Shown: positions 1-9,422, numbered from the stretch's first letter. The stretch is 64,000 nucleotides of DNA from Streptomyces sp. NRRL S-1022 (GCF_000720135.1 NZ_JOIU01000012.1:186001-250000), one strand, 5' to 3'. The notes: generated from the letters alone by a model not told the origin. Program-made: numbers and translations.

Positions 1-3000
1 CAGCTTGTTCAGGGCGGCGACGTGGCCGGGCTCGGCGCTGCGGTGGCCGGCGATGCAGGCCGCGAGCACCTCGGGCGCGATGGCGCGGGCGACCAGGGCC
101 GCGGCACCGGCGCTGACGCCGTCCAGGATCACCGGCGTACGCAGCGACGCCCCGCCGAGGAGCAGTCCGACGATGGCCGCGTGCTCGAAGCCGCCGATCG
201 CCGCGAGGACACCGATCGGGTCGGCCGGGTCCGGCTGGTGCAGTTCCAGCGCGCGGCGGACCACCTCGGTCTTGCGGGCCAGCGTCTCGTCGTTGATGCC
301 CGTGCCGCGCCCGGTCACCTCGGCCGGGTCGGCGCCGGTGAAGACGGAGATCAGCGCGGCGGACGAGGTGGTGTTGGCGATGCCCATCTCACCGGTGAGC
401 AGCGCCTTGTTGCCGGCCGCCACCAGGTCGCGGGCGGTCTCGATGCCGACCTCGATGGCCGCCTTGGCCTCCTCGCGGGTCATCGCGGGGCCGGTGGTCA
501 TGTCGGACGTACCGCCGCGGATCTTGCGCGGCAGCAGGCCGGGGGTGGCCGGCAGGTCGGCGGCCACGCCCACGTCCACGACGCACACCTCGGCGCCGAC
601 CTGGGCGGCGAAGGCGTTGCAGACGGCTCCCCCGCCGAGGAAGTTGGCCACCATCTGGGCGGTGACCTCCTGCGGCCAGGGGGTGACGCCCTGGGCGTGC
701 ACTCCGTGGTCGCCGGCGAAGATGGCGACGGCGGCGGGTTCCGGGATCGGCGGCGGGCACTGCCGGGACAGCCCGGACAGCTGCGCGGAGATGATCTCCA
801 GCATGCCGAGCGCGCCGGCCGGCTTGGTCATGCGCTTCTGGCGCTCCCATGCCTCGCCGAGCGCCTTGGCGTCGAGCGGGCGGATCTGTGCGACGGTCTC
901 GGCGAGCAGGTCGTGGGGTTCCTCTCCGGGCAGGGCGCGGCGGCCGTACGTCTCCTCGTGCACCACCCAGGACAGGGGGCGTCGCTTGGACCAGCCGGCC
1001 TGCATCAGCTCGGGCTCGTCCGGGAACTCGTCGACGTACCCGACGCACAGGTAGGCGACGACCTCCAGGTGCTCGGGCAGGCCGAGCGCGCGGACCATCT
1101 CCCGCTCGTCGAAGAAGCTGACCCAGCCGACGCCGAGGCCTTCGGCGCGGGCGGCGAGCCAGAGGTTCTCCACCGCGAGCGCCGAGGAGTAGGGCGCCAT
1201 CTGCGGCTGGGTGTGACGGCCGAGGGTGTGCCGGCCGCCGCGGGTGGGGTCGGCGGTGACGACGATGTTGACCGGGGTGTCGAGGATGGCCTCGATCTTC
1301 AGTTCCTTGAACTGCTTGGCCCGGCCCTTCGGCAGCGACTTGGCGTACGCCTCGCGCTGCCGCATCGCCAGTTCGTGCATCGTCCGCCGGGTCTCGGCGG
1401 ACCGGATGACGACGAAGTCCCAGGGCTGCGAGTGGCCCACGGACGGCGCGGTGTGCGCGGCCTCCAGGACTCTGAGCAGCACCTCGTGCGGGATGGGGTC
1501 GCTGCGGAAGCCGTTGCGGATGTCGCGGCGCTCGCGCATGACCTTCAGGACGGCCTCACGCTCGGCGTCGGCGTATCCGGGCGCGGCCGGACCGGTGGAC
1601 TGTCGTGCTTCCGCCACGGTGGCCGTGCTCTCTTCCTGGTCGGCGGCCCTGGTCTGCAGGTCCTCCGCGTGCTGGACGACGTCGGGGGCGGGCTCGGCCT
1701 CGGGCGCGGCCGGCACGAGGTCCGGCTCGCCCTCGCGCGGCGCGGGCACCGTGGCGACCTCCTCCGGCTGCTCCTGCGGGCCCTGCGGGACCTGCGGGTC
1801 CTCCAAGGGCAGGATCAGGGGCTGGGGCGGGGTGGGCGCGAGGTGCGGCGTGGTGGGCACCTGGCCCTCCACCGGCACGAACTGACCGAGCGGCTGCTCC
1901 GGGTCCGGCTCCACCGGCAGCCCGGAGGGCAGTCGCTGCTCCGCGCCCTGCCCCGGCGCGGCGGCGTCCGGCACCGGCTGCTGCGCGGCGCCCTCGGCGA
2001 GCTGCGGACCCTGGGCGGCCTGGAGCACGGCGGCCTCGGTCGCCTCCGCGGCACCGGGTACGGCGGGCTGCTCCGCCGTGACGGGGGCGGCGGCCGGTAC
2101 GGCGTCGGGGGCCGGCTGGGCCGGGGCGGTCGGTACGGCCGGGGCCTCAGGCGCGACGGGCTCCGCGGCCTGGACGGCCGGCTGGGCGACGTCGGCCGCC
2201 GCCGGGGCGGGAGCCGGGTCGGTCTGCCGGGCCGACTCCGGGAGGGGGGCGGCTGCCTCGGCGGGCAGCGGCACACCCTGGGCGGCGGCCGGCTCGGTGA
2301 CCTCGGGCGCGCCCTGAGGGCCGGCGGGAGGCTGAACCTCGGCGGGAGCCTGGGGCGGCACGACGGCGGCGGCCGGCTCGGCACCGGTCGCCTGCGGCGC
2401 TTCGAGGGGCTGGGCAACGGGGGTGGGCTGCACGGGGACGGCAGCTTCCGGTGCTTCGAGGGGCTGAGCCACACCGGCCGGCTGCGCGGCATCCGGGGCC
2501 TGCGCGGGGGCGGCAGCCTCCGGGGCCTCGACGGGCTGGGCGGCAGCGGTGGGCTCCGCGACCGGGGCCGGCACGGCGTCGGCGGTCTGCGGGGCGACTG
2601 CAGCCGGCTCGGCACCGGTCGCCTCCGCCGCCTCGACGGGCTGGGCGACACCGGGCGGCTGCGCGGCGTCCGGGGCCGGCTCGGGAGCCACAGCCGACGG
2701 CGCTTCGGCGGGCTGGACAACACCGGTGGGCTCCGCAGCCGGGGCCTGCACGGGAGCCACAGCCGACGGCGCTTCGGCGGGCTGGACAACACCGGTGGGC
2801 TCCGCAACCGGGGCCTGCACGGCATCAGCAGCCTGCGGGGCGACGGCAACCGCCTCCGGCGCCTCGACAGGCTGAGTGACACCGGTCGGCTGCACAGCGT
2901 CCGGGGCCGGCGCGGGGACCACAGCCGACGGCGCTTCGGCGGGCTGGACAACACCGGTGGGCTCCGCAGCCGGGGCCGGCACGGCATCCGGGGCCTGCGC

Positions 3001-4248
3001 GGCGGCAGCAACCGCCTCCGCACCGGTCGCCTCCGGCGCTTCGGCGGGCTGGGCGACACCGGCCGGCTGCGCAGCGTCCGGGGCCTGCACGGCGGCGGCC
3101 TCCGGCGCTTCGGCGGGCTGCGCGGTGTCGGGCTGCATCACTTCGGCCGGCTGAACGGCTTCGGCCAGCTGAACGGCTTCGGCCGGGAGCGCGCCGTCTA
3201 CCGGCCCTGCGGGCGCGACGGGGGTGACGACCGGCTCCGGACCCGCCTCCGAACCGGCGGCCTCAGGAGTCTCCGCGCTCTGTGCGCCGGCCGGTACGGC
3301 CCGCTCCGGCGCCGGCTCGACCGGGACGAACTGTTCCACCGCGGCGGCCTCCGGCATCGGCTGGGCCTGGCCTGCGCCGGCCTCGGCTCCCTGCGCGCCG
3401 CCCGGCACCTCGGCGACCTGCGCCCCCTCGGGAGCGGCGACGGCAACCGGTGCGGCCGGCGCCTCGGCGGCGGGAGCGCCCTCGGTGCCCGGCGCGGTGT
3501 ACACGCCGTCATGGGCGTGCACCGGCTGGACCCCGTCGTGGCCGTGCACGACCGGCACCTGGCCGGTGTCGCCGACCGGGGCCTGGGCCGCCGCCTGGCT
3601 CGCGAGGCGGGCCATCGCGGCCTGGGCGGCGTCGGTCTGGGCGGCGTCGGCCTGCTCGGCGGGCGCGGGCGGACTAACCGTTTCGGCAGCCGGTGCCTGG
3701 GCGCCGACCTGGCCCGGGGCGGAGCCCCAGGGGGCCGCGCTCTGCGGAGTCATCTCGCGCAGCGGCTGGGCGTCGAGGTACTCGGGGCCGGCGGGCTGCC
3801 GTACCGGCGCTCCTGCGGGGCCGCGGTCGGCGAGGGAGCGGACCGGGCTCGCGGAGGCGTCGGGGATCGGCGGGCCGAGGTGCAGCGGCCGGCGCGGCGG
3901 CTGCGGGGCGGCCCCCGGGTCGTGCGGTGCCGAGAGGATGGGTGACGGGGTGACGGAGACGGGGCCCGAGTCGGGCAGTCGGACACCGTTCAGGTCGACC
4001 GAGCCGCTGTCGCGGCCGGCCGTCTCGTGCGGGCCCGGCTCGTGGACGGCTTCCACCACCGGCTCCGGAGCGGGTGGCGGCACCTCGTTGCCCCACGCGC
4101 CCTGGGCACCCGGCAGCAGCAGGTCTTCGTCCTCGGCGGGTGCCTCGGAGAGGTAGGTGTACGCACCGTGCGTGGGAACGCCCGGCTGCTCCACCATGCC
4201 TGCGCTCTCCGGCTGCCCCTCGCCCGGGACCTGGCCGGTGTCGGTCAT
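1..4248 (-). CDS. cobT: BluB-CobT fusion with long repetitive N-terminus (3' end cut by window)
   Basis: Lower cobalamin ligand synthesis and activation. The ATG at 4248 opens a frame that stays open to base 1 (1416 codons), so the C-terminus is outside the window. Roughly residues 1-880 are low-complexity Pro/Ala/Glu/Gln sequence with repeated motifs such as AQPAEAPEA. From about residue 900 (RERRDIRNGF) comes a nitroreductase-fold domain of the BluB type, which makes 5,6-dimethylbenzimidazole from reduced FMN. From about residue 1115 comes CobT, nicotinate-nucleotide:dimethylbenzimidazole phosphoribosyltransferase, with AIFAGDHGVHAQGVTPWP and FLGGGAVCNAF typical of the active site region. 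CobT is usually about 350 residues, so roughly 50 are missing. Making the base and activating it in one chain is chemically sensible. The function of the N-terminal region is unknown; it is disordered by composition. The neighbour cobL is in the same pathway but is separated by 343 bp. Confidence 0.9.
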   Translation of the reverse strand, partial: MTDTGQVPGEGQPESAGMVEQPGVPTHGAYTYLSEAPAEDEDLLLPGAQGAWGNEVPPPAPEPVVEAVHEPGPHETAGRDSGSVDLNGVRLPDSGPVSVTPSPILSAPHDPGAAPQPPRRPLHLGPPIPDASASPVRSLADRGPAGAPVRQPAGPEYLDAQPLREMTPQSAAPWGSAPGQVGAQAPAAETVSPPAPAEQADAAQTDAAQAAMARLASQAAAQAPVGDTGQVPVVHGHDGVQPVHAHDGVYTAPGTEGAPAAEAPAAPVAVAAPEGAQVAEVPGGAQGAEAGAGQAQPMPEAAAVEQFVPVEPAPERAVPAGAQSAETPEAAGSEAGPEPVVTPVAPAGPVDGALPAEAVQLAEAVQPAEVMQPDTAQPAEAPEAAAVQAPDAAQPAGVAQPAEAPEATGAEAVAAAAQAPDAVPAPAAEPTGVVQPAEAPSAVVPAPAPDAVQPTGVTQPVEAPEAVAVAPQAADAVQAPVAEPTGVVQPAEAPSAVAPVQAPAAEPTGVVQPAEAPSAVAPEPAPDAAQPPGVAQPVEAAEATGAEPAAVAPQTADAVPAPVAEPTAAAQPVEAPEAAAPAQAPDAAQPAGVAQPLEAPEAAVPVQPTPVAQPLEAPQATGAEPAAAVVPPQAPAEVQPPAGPQGAPEVTEPAAAQGVPLPAEAAAPLPESARQTDPAPAPAAADVAQPAVQAAEPVAPEAPAVPTAPAQPAPDAVPAAAPVTAEQPAVPGAAEATEAAVLQAAQGPQLAEGAAQQPVPDAAAPGQGAEQRLPSGLPVEPDPEQPLGQFVPVEGQVPTTPHLAPTPPQPLILPLEDPQVPQGPQEQPEEVATVPAPREGEPDLVPAAPEAEPAPDVVQHAEDLQTRAADQEESTATVAEARQSTGPAAPGYADAEREAVLKVMRERRDIRNGFRSDPIPHEVLLRVLEAAHTAPSVGHSQPWDFVVIRSAETRRTMHELAMRQREAYAKSLPKGRAKQFKELKIEAILDTPVNIVVTADPTRGGRHTLGRHTQPQMAPYSSALAVENLWLAARAEGLGVGWVSFFDEREMVRALGLPEHLEVVAYLCVGYVDEFPDEPELMQAGWSKRRPLSWVVHEETYGRRALPGEEPHDLLAETVAQIRPLDAKALGEAWERQKRMTKPAGALGMLEIISAQLSGLSRQCPPPIPEPAAVAIFAGDHGVHAQGVTPWPQEVTAQMVANFLGGGAVCNAFAAQVGAEVCVVDVGVAADLPATPGLLPRKIRGGTSDMTTGPAMTREEAKAAIEVGIETARDLVAAGNKALLTGEMGIANTTSSAALISVFTGADPAEVTGRGTGINDETLARKTEVVRRALELHQPDPADPIGVLAAIGGFEHAAIVGLLLGGASLRTPVILDGVSAGAAALVARAIAPEVLAACIAGHRSAEPGHVAALNKL
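2686..2823. repeat. tandem 69-bp direct repeat inside the cobT N-terminal region
   Basis: Two adjacent 69-bp copies (2686-2754 and 2755-2823) differ at two positions. They encode a 23-residue unit of the PTGVVQPAEAPSAVAP type. Partial related copies continue through about 2380-3180, including one near 2922-2990. The unit is a multiple of three, so changes in copy number would keep the frame. Confidence 0.85.
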
Positions 4249-4591
4249 GCGTACCCCTCGCCCATCGGTTTGTGCTCCTACGACCAGCTCACCCGGAACG
4301 GCGCACCGACCGCCCCGCAGTGAAGAACGAGCGTCCGTGCCCAGCGGCACGAACGACCCGCCGGAAAAGGCGACAAAGCCATTCAGTGGCATTGTCCCGG
4401 TCGTTCCGCCGTCACGACAGCATGATCCGCGACAGCCCGCTGTGGACTGCGCCACGTTGCGCGTCCTCCGGTTCCGCAGTACCGCACCCGCCCCAAAACG
4501 GGCGTGCGATCCGGACATTGGCGAACGAAGTTCGGGCCACCGGTGCGGTACAACGATCGGCCAGCCTACCGCGCGCGGTACGACAACAGGA
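4249..4591. promoter_or_regulatory. 343-bp gap between cobL and cobT
   Basis: No convincing gene. It must hold the promoter for cobT (minus strand). A 14-bp perfect palindrome TACCGCG/CGCGGTA lies at 4567-4580 just after the cobL stop and may help end cobL transcription. A dyad GCCAttcaGTGGC near 4379 contains the string GCCACTG on the minus strand, but the rest of a cobalamin riboswitch is not visible. Confidence 0.4.
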
Positions 4592-5815
4592 TCACGGGGC
4601 GCGATCCGGTAGTACCCCGCTGAGCAGGAACGCTACGTTCCGCTCGGTCTCCGTCCAGGCCCGGGTGTCGAGTTCGACGGACTGGAGCAGGGCGCATTCG
4701 ACGCGGTACCCGTGCTCGGTCAGGTCGCGGCCGACGCGTTCGGCGGCGTCACGGGTCGCGGCGTGCGTGACGATGCGCTGCGGGCGCCGGTCGGCGACCG
4801 CGGAGACGACGGCCGGTCCCCCGCCGCCGACCCGTACGACGTCCGGTTCGGGCAGGCTTTCGAGGACGTGGGGGGCGCTGCCGTGGACGATCTGGAGCTG
4901 GACCCCGAAGCGGCGTGCGGCGTCGTCGGTGCGGGCGCAGGCGGCGGGGTCGTGGTCGACGGCGATGACGGCGGCGCCGGCGCGCGCGGCCTCGGTGGCG
5001 AACGCGCCGCTGCCGCAGCCGATGTCCCACACGAGGTCGCCGATCCGGGGCCCGAGGCGGGCGAGTTGGGCGGCGCGCAGCAGTTCCGTCTCGCCCTCGC
5101 CGAGGCCGCCGCCCGGTCCGGCGCCGTAGCTCTCGTCGGGCTGTACCCAGCCGCGCGGGCCGGTGCCCGGGTCGCGGCCGGCGATCCAGCCGCCGCTCTC
5201 GCCCGCGCCGGCGGGTCCGCCGATGACGATGACGAGGTTGGGGTCGCGCCAGGTGTGGTCGGCGGCCTTGTCGGAGGTGACGATGCCGACCTGTTCCCGC
5301 TCGGTGCCCAGCTCCTCGCAGACGACGAAGGTGCGGTGCACGCCCTCCAGCAGCAGGCCGAGTTCGGCGGGGCCCGCGCCCGGCGAGGTGAGGACGGCGA
5401 CCTTGGTGTGCGCGCGGCAGACGTTGACGGCCCGGCGCAGGGTGCGCGGGTGGGCGACGACGACCTGGGCGTCGTCCCAGGGCATGCCGGCGCGGGCGAA
5501 GGCGGCGGCGACCGAGGAGACGCCGGGGACGACCTCCACCTCAAGGCCGAACTCCGGCGCGCGCAGGGTGCGTACCACGCCGAAGAAGCCGGGGTCGCCG
5601 TCGGCGAGCACGACCGCGGTGCCGCGGTGGGCGGCGATGCGGCGGGCGGCCAGGGCGAGGCTGCCGAGGCGGATGCGTTCGGCGGAGGGCGGCACCTCGG
5701 GCAGCGCCAGGTGGTGGGCGGCACCGGCCACGAGGGTGGCGGCGCCGAGGGCGGCGCGTGCCGCGGCGGTCAGCGGCGAGCCGTCCCAGCCGATCACCGT
5801 GACCCGGTCGGCCAT
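4592..5815 (-). CDS. cobL: precorrin-6Y C5,15-methyltransferase (CbiE/CbiT fusion)
   Basis: Cobalamin corrin-ring synthesis: SAM-dependent methylation at C5 and C15 with decarboxylation of the C12 acetate. The 407-residue length fits a bifunctional CobL. The N-terminal half is CbiE-like (VTVIGWDGSPLT start, then VVLADGDPGFFGVVRTL and VEVVPGVSSVAAAFARAG, typical of tetrapyrrole methylases). The C-terminal half is a CbiT Rossmann methyltransferase with the SAM motif DLVWDIGCGSGAFATEAAR followed by AVDHDPAAC. The start is the ATG at 5815; longer in-frame extensions run into the preceding acetyltransferase gene. It sits upstream of cobT on the same strand, but the 343-bp gap argues for separate transcription or a processed message. 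Confidence 0.92.
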   Translation of the reverse strand: MADRVTVIGWDGSPLTAAARAALGAATLVAGAAHHLALPEVPPSAERIRLGSLALAARRIAAHRGTAVVLADGDPGFFGVVRTLRAPEFGLEVEVVPGVSSVAAAFARAGMPWDDAQVVVAHPRTLRRAVNVCRAHTKVAVLTSPGAGPAELGLLLEGVHRTFVVCEELGTEREQVGIVTSDKAADHTWRDPNLVIVIGGPAGAGESGGWIAGRDPGTGPRGWVQPDESYGAGPGGGLGEGETELLRAAQLARLGPRIGDLVWDIGCGSGAFATEAARAGAAVIAVDHDPAACARTDDAARRFGVQLQIVHGSAPHVLESLPEPDVVRVGGGGPAVVSAVADRRPQRIVTHAATRDAAERVGRDLTEHGYRVECALLQSVELDTRAWTETERNVAFLLSGVLPDRAP

Positions 5816-5907
5816 CGTCGTCAGTCTCCTGGGGTTCTGCGCGGGTCTTCGGGAACGAAGGGGCCCGAGGCGGGCTCCGTGAGGGTACCTGGTGGAGCCC
5901 GGAGGGC

Positions 5908-6546
5908 TCAGTTCCAGTCCGAGTACGAGGTGAAACCACCCGTGTCGGCGAGCTGCTCGCCGACCCCGGCGAGGTCCTCCGGGAGCAGGCTCCAGACGAT
6001 GACGTCGGTGCGCACCTCGGTCCAGGCGCCGTCCTCGGTTCTGGTGCGCGCTATCCAGGCGTTGCGCAGGACGCCCTCGCTGATGCAGCCGATCTTCTGG
6101 GCGACCTGCTGGGAGGCGGTGTTGTCGGCGGCGGTGCGCAGTTCGAGCCGCTCGAACTTCCGGTCGTGGAAGAGCCACTGGGCGATGGCGAAGGCCGATT
6201 CCGAGGCGTAGCCCTCGCCGCGGGCCCAGGGGGCGACGACGTAGGCGAGCTCGCTGGACCGGACGCGCCAGTCGGTGTTCCTCAGGTGGACGATGCCGAC
6301 GAGCCGCTGGGTGAGGAACTCGGTGACGGCGAGGACGATGCCGCGGCCCGCGGTGCGTTCCCCGGGAGCGAGCCGGGTGATCCACTCGCGGGCGTCGGCC
6401 TCGGTGTAGGGATGGGCGACGGTGGTCCAGGCGACGACCTGCTCGTCGTTCATCATGTCGGCCAGGGCGGGCACGTCGTCCTCGTCGAGGGGACGCAGCA
6501 CCAACCGCTCCGTGCTGATGGAGATGTTGGGGAAGGTGCTCGTCAT
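5908..6546 (-). CDS. GNAT-family acetyltransferase (RimJ/RimL-like)
   Basis: Predicted acetyl-CoA-dependent N-acetyltransferase, 212 residues. The N-terminus STERLVLRPLDEDDVPALADMM is characteristic of RimJ/RimL-type proteins, followed by a VGIVHLRNTDW strand and an ARGEGYASESAFAIAQWLF acetyl-CoA-binding region. The ATG at 6546 has GGAG seven bases upstream. Family members acetylate ribosomal proteins or small amines; the substrate cannot be read from sequence. It lies 92 bp upstream of cobL on the same strand and after the metQ terminator, so it probably has its own promoter. Confidence 0.82.
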   Translation of the reverse strand: MTSTFPNISISTERLVLRPLDEDDVPALADMMNDEQVVAWTTVAHPYTEADAREWITRLAPGERTAGRGIVLAVTEFLTQRLVGIVHLRNTDWRVRSSELAYVVAPWARGEGYASESAFAIAQWLFHDRKFERLELRTAADNTASQQVAQKIGCISEGVLRNAWIARTRTEDGAWTEVRTDVIVWSLLPEDLAGVGEQLADTGGFTSYSDWN

Positions 6547-6645
6547 GCGCCGCTCCGTAAGCTTCGGTGATTCCTCGAAAGACCGTACGGGCCGTCAGGC
6601 CTGCTGAACTGCCCAGCATGCAGCATGAAACCACCGAACCGCACA

Positions 6646-6680
6646 ACGGGGTCCACTCCCGGTGAGGGAGCGGACCCCGT
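6646..6680 (-). terminator. rho-independent-type hairpin after metQ
   Basis: Arms ACGGGGTCC-a-CTCCC and GGGAG-c-GGACCCCGT with loop GGTGA: 14 pairs and one mismatch. It lies 78 bp past the metQ stop and ends the metNIQ unit. There is no U-tract, as is usual in Streptomyces. Confidence 0.8.
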
Positions 6681-6757
6681 GCGTGGCGGAACTCCGGGTG
6701 CGGCCCGTCAGCCGCCGGTCACCGGCGGGACGGACCCGTGGTACTCCCCCTGGCGGC

Positions 6758-7588
6758 TCAGAACGAGGGGATGACGGAACCCTGGTACTTGTCCTCGATG
6801 AACTTCTTGACCTCGGGCGAGGTGAGGAGCTTCGCGAGCTTCTTGACCCGCGGGTCCGACTCGTTGCCCTTCTTCACGGCGAGGAAGTTGCCGTAGGGGC
6901 TGTTCTTCGGGGACTCCAGGACCAGCGCCTCCTTGGCGGGCTTGAGGCCGGCCGAGATGGCGTAGTTGCCGTTGATCACGGCCGCGTCCACGTCGTCCAG
7001 GGAGCGGGCGGTCTGGGCCGCCTCGACCTCCTTGAACTTGAGGTTCCTGGGGTTCTTGGTGATGTCCTGCGGGGTGGCCTCGTTGCCGGCGCCGTCCTTG
7101 AGGGTGATGAGCCCGTTGGCGGCGAGCAGCTTCAGGGCGCGGGCCTCGTTGACGGCGTCGTTCGGGACGGCGATGGTCGCACCGCTCTTGAGGGCGTCGG
7201 CCTTCTTGACCTTGTGGGAGTAGAGGCCGAGCGGCTCCAGGTGCACCGTGACGACGGGCACGATGTGGGTGCCGCGCTTCTTGTTGAAGTCGTCCAGGTA
7301 CGGCTGGTTCTGGAAGTAGTTGGCGTCCACCGAGCCGTCCTCGGTCGCCGTGTTCGGCGTGATGTAGTCGGTGAACTCCTTGACCTCCAGGTCGAGGCCC
7401 GCCTTCTTGGCCAGCTTGTCCTTGACGAAGTCGAGGATCTCCGCGTGCGGGGTGGGGCTCGCGGCGACGACCAGCGGGCCGTTGCCGTCGGAGGAGCCGG
7501 AGTCCTTGCCGGAGCCGCAGGCGGTCAGCCCGAGGGTGAGGGCTCCGGTGGCGAGGACGGCGGTGGTGAGCTTGGCGGTGTTACGCAC
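6758..7588 (-). CDS. metQ: methionine ABC transporter substrate-binding lipoprotein
   Basis: Extracytoplasmic D/L-methionine-binding protein of the NlpA family, 276 residues. It has a lipoprotein signal (AVLATGALTLGLTAC, lipobox Cys near residue 25) and a Ser/Gly linker. Family blocks follow: VVAASPTPHAEILDFVKD, EVKEFTDYITPNTATEDG and DANYFQNQPYLDDFNKKRG. The GTG at 7588 follows an AAGGAAAGG ribosome-binding site. It is third in metN-metI-metQ, 65 bp after metI. By family, the lipoprotein delivers methionine to the MetI permease for ATP-driven uptake. In this part of the protein DANYFQN is the conserved methionine-pocket stretch. Confidence 0.93.
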   Translation of the reverse strand: MRNTAKLTTAVLATGALTLGLTACGSGKDSGSSDGNGPLVVAASPTPHAEILDFVKDKLAKKAGLDLEVKEFTDYITPNTATEDGSVDANYFQNQPYLDDFNKKRGTHIVPVVTVHLEPLGLYSHKVKKADALKSGATIAVPNDAVNEARALKLLAANGLITLKDGAGNEATPQDITKNPRNLKFKEVEAAQTARSLDDVDAAVINGNYAISAGLKPAKEALVLESPKNSPYGNFLAVKKGNESDPRVKKLAKLLTSPEVKKFIEDKYQGSVIPSF

Positions 7589-7653
7589 GAAAAGTGCCTT
7601 TCCTTAAGGGTGGTGCGACCCCGTGTACGGGTAAACGGGGAGTCTGGGTGTCT

Positions 7654-8391
7654 TCAGGCGACCTTGCCGACGTCGGCCGCCGCGGGCTCCTTGGCCTTCA
7701 GCAGGCGGAGCTTGGGCGCGGGGCCGGACCGGCCTCCCCTGCGGTGCAGGGAGCGGGCCGCGAAGTCGCCGGCGAACTGGATGACCGAGATGACGACGGC
7801 GAGGATCCCGACGGTGATCCACATCATCTGGGTCTCGAAGCGCTGGTAGCCGTAGCGGATGGCGATGTCGCCGAGGCCGCCGGCGCCGACCGTGCCCGCC
7901 ATGGCCGAGTAGCCGATGAGGGCGACGATCGTGGTCGTGGTGCTGGCGATCAGCGAGGGCAGGGACTCCGGTACGAGCACCTTGCGCACGATGGTCCAGG
8001 TGCTGCCGCCCATCGACTGGACGGCCTCGACGAGCCCGCCGTCCACTTCACGGACGGCCGTCTCGACCAGGCGCGCGAAGAAGGGGATCGCGCCGATGGC
8101 GAGCGGCACGATGGCGGCCTCGCGGCCGATGGTCGTCCCGGTGATCGAGCGGGTGACACCCATCAGCGCGACCATCAGGATGATGAACGGCATGGAGCGG
8201 GCGACGTTCACGACCTGCCCGATGACCTTGTTGGCGACGACGTTCTGCAGCAGGCCGCCCCGGTCCGTGAGGACCAGGAGGATGCCGAGCGGGAGGCCGC
8301 CGAGGACGGCGATCAGGGTGGACCAGCCGACCATGTAGAGCGTGTCCCAACACGCCTGGGACAGCAGCGGCTGCATCTCCGACCAGGTCAC
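7654..8391 (-). CDS. metI: methionine ABC transporter permease
   Basis: Membrane permease, 245 residues, with about five or six hydrophobic segments. The EAA-type coupling loop is visible (VDGGLVEAVQSMGGSTWTIV), and the TRSITGTTIG and SMPFIILMVALMG blocks are typical of MetI. The GTG start at 8391 overlaps the metN stop by 4 bp (GTGA), so the two are translationally coupled. It pairs with MetN and MetQ in methionine import. Confidence 0.94.
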   Translation of the reverse strand: MTWSEMQPLLSQACWDTLYMVGWSTLIAVLGGLPLGILLVLTDRGGLLQNVVANKVIGQVVNVARSMPFIILMVALMGVTRSITGTTIGREAAIVPLAIGAIPFFARLVETAVREVDGGLVEAVQSMGGSTWTIVRKVLVPESLPSLIASTTTTIVALIGYSAMAGTVGAGGLGDIAIRYGYQRFETQMMWITVGILAVVISVIQFAGDFAARSLHRRGGRSGPAPKLRLLKAKEPAAADVGKVA

Positions 8392-9422
8392 TTGGCACCT
8401 TCCTTCACCAGCAGGTTCTCCTGGCCCACCACGTCGATCTGCAGGCCCTGTTCGCGCAGGAAGCCGACCGGCACCACGTTGTCCTCGTACCGGCCGGGCA
8501 GTTCGATGCGCATGCGGCCGATCTGGAGGCCGCCGACGGTGTCGATGGCCGCGCCCAGGATCGAGATGTCGATGTTGTAGGTGCGCGAGAGCTGGGAGAT
8601 GACCGGCTGGGTGGCGGCCTCGCCCTGGAAGGTGATGTCGAGGACGGTCCGGTCGGCGCCCGTGCGCTCACCGCTCACCGGGAACAGCGCGGCGGCCAGC
8701 TCGGAGCCGGGGGTGGCGAGCAGCTCGCTGACCGTGCCGGACTCCACGATCCGGCCCTTCTCCATCAGGGCGGCCGAGTCGCAGATCGACTTCACGACGT
8801 CCATCTCGTGGGTGATGAGCAGGACGGTCAGGCCCAGCTGCCGGTTCAGGTCGCGCAGCAGCTGCAGGATGGAGCGGGTGGTCTCGGGGTCGAGGGCGCT
8901 GGTGGCCTCGTCGGAGAGCAGCACCTTGGGGTCGCCGGCGAGGGCGCGGGCGATGCCGACGCGCTGCTTCTGGCCGCCGGAGAGCTGGGCGGGGTATGCC
9001 TTGGCCTTGTCGGCGAGGCCGACCAGGTCGAGCAGTTCCAGCGCCTTGCGGGAGCGGGCCCGGCCCGCCTGGCCGAGGATCTCCAGCGGCAGCTCGACGT
9101 TGTCCTGCACGGTCCGCGAGGACAGCAGGTTGAAGTGCTGGAAGACCATGCCGATCCGGCTGCGCGCCCGGCGCAGTTCCTTGCCGGCGCGCGGGCCGCG
9201 GCCGGCCAGGGCGGTGAGGTCCTGCCCGGCGACGGTCACGGTCCCGGAGGTGGGGCGCTCCAGCAGGTTGACGCAGCGGATCAGGGAGGACTTGCCGGCG
9301 CCGGACTGGCCGATGACGCCGTAGACCTCGCCTTCGCGGACGTGGAGATCGACGCCGTCGAGGGCGGTGACCTCACGGCCGCGGGAGCGGTAGACCTTGG
9401 TCAGGCCCGAGGTGGTGATCAC
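8388..9422 (-). CDS. metN: methionine ABC transporter ATPase with C-terminal NIL domain
   Basis: ATPase of the methionine importer, 344 residues from the GTG at 9422. Walker A is GQSGAGKSS, signature LSGGQKQR, Walker B is VLLSDEATSALD (a Ser where many have Leu-Leu-Cys). The last ~80 residues form the NIL domain, which in MetN homologues binds methionine and inhibits transport when cytosolic methionine is high. A GGAA ribosome-binding element sits about 9 bases before this start. An in-frame extension to 9536 exists but has a Cys/Pro/His-rich sequence unlike MetN, so I take the shorter form. Expression may be tuned by the leader peptide at 9586-9642. Confidence 0.93.
   Translation of the reverse strand: MITTSGLTKVYRSRGREVTALDGVDLHVREGEVYGVIGQSGAGKSSLIRCVNLLERPTSGTVTVAGQDLTALAGRGPRAGKELRRARSRIGMVFQHFNLLSSRTVQDNVELPLEILGQAGRARSRKALELLDLVGLADKAKAYPAQLSGGQKQRVGIARALAGDPKVLLSDEATSALDPETTRSILQLLRDLNRQLGLTVLLITHEMDVVKSICDSAALMEKGRIVESGTVSELLATPGSELAAALFPVSGERTGADRTVLDITFQGEAATQPVISQLSRTYNIDISILGAAIDTVGGLQIGRMRIELPGRYEDNVVPVGFLREQGLQIDVVGQENLLVKEGAK

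Noticed and set aside
22..3945. Long open frame on the plus strand opposite the cobT fusion
   Set aside because: It is the antisense shadow of the repetitive, GC-rich cobT N-terminus; its Gly/Arg-rich sequence matches no family.
4370..4400. GCCACTG string upstream of cobT suggesting a cobalamin riboswitch
   Set aside because: Only this short string is present; the B12 box and the surrounding conserved stems are not recognisable.
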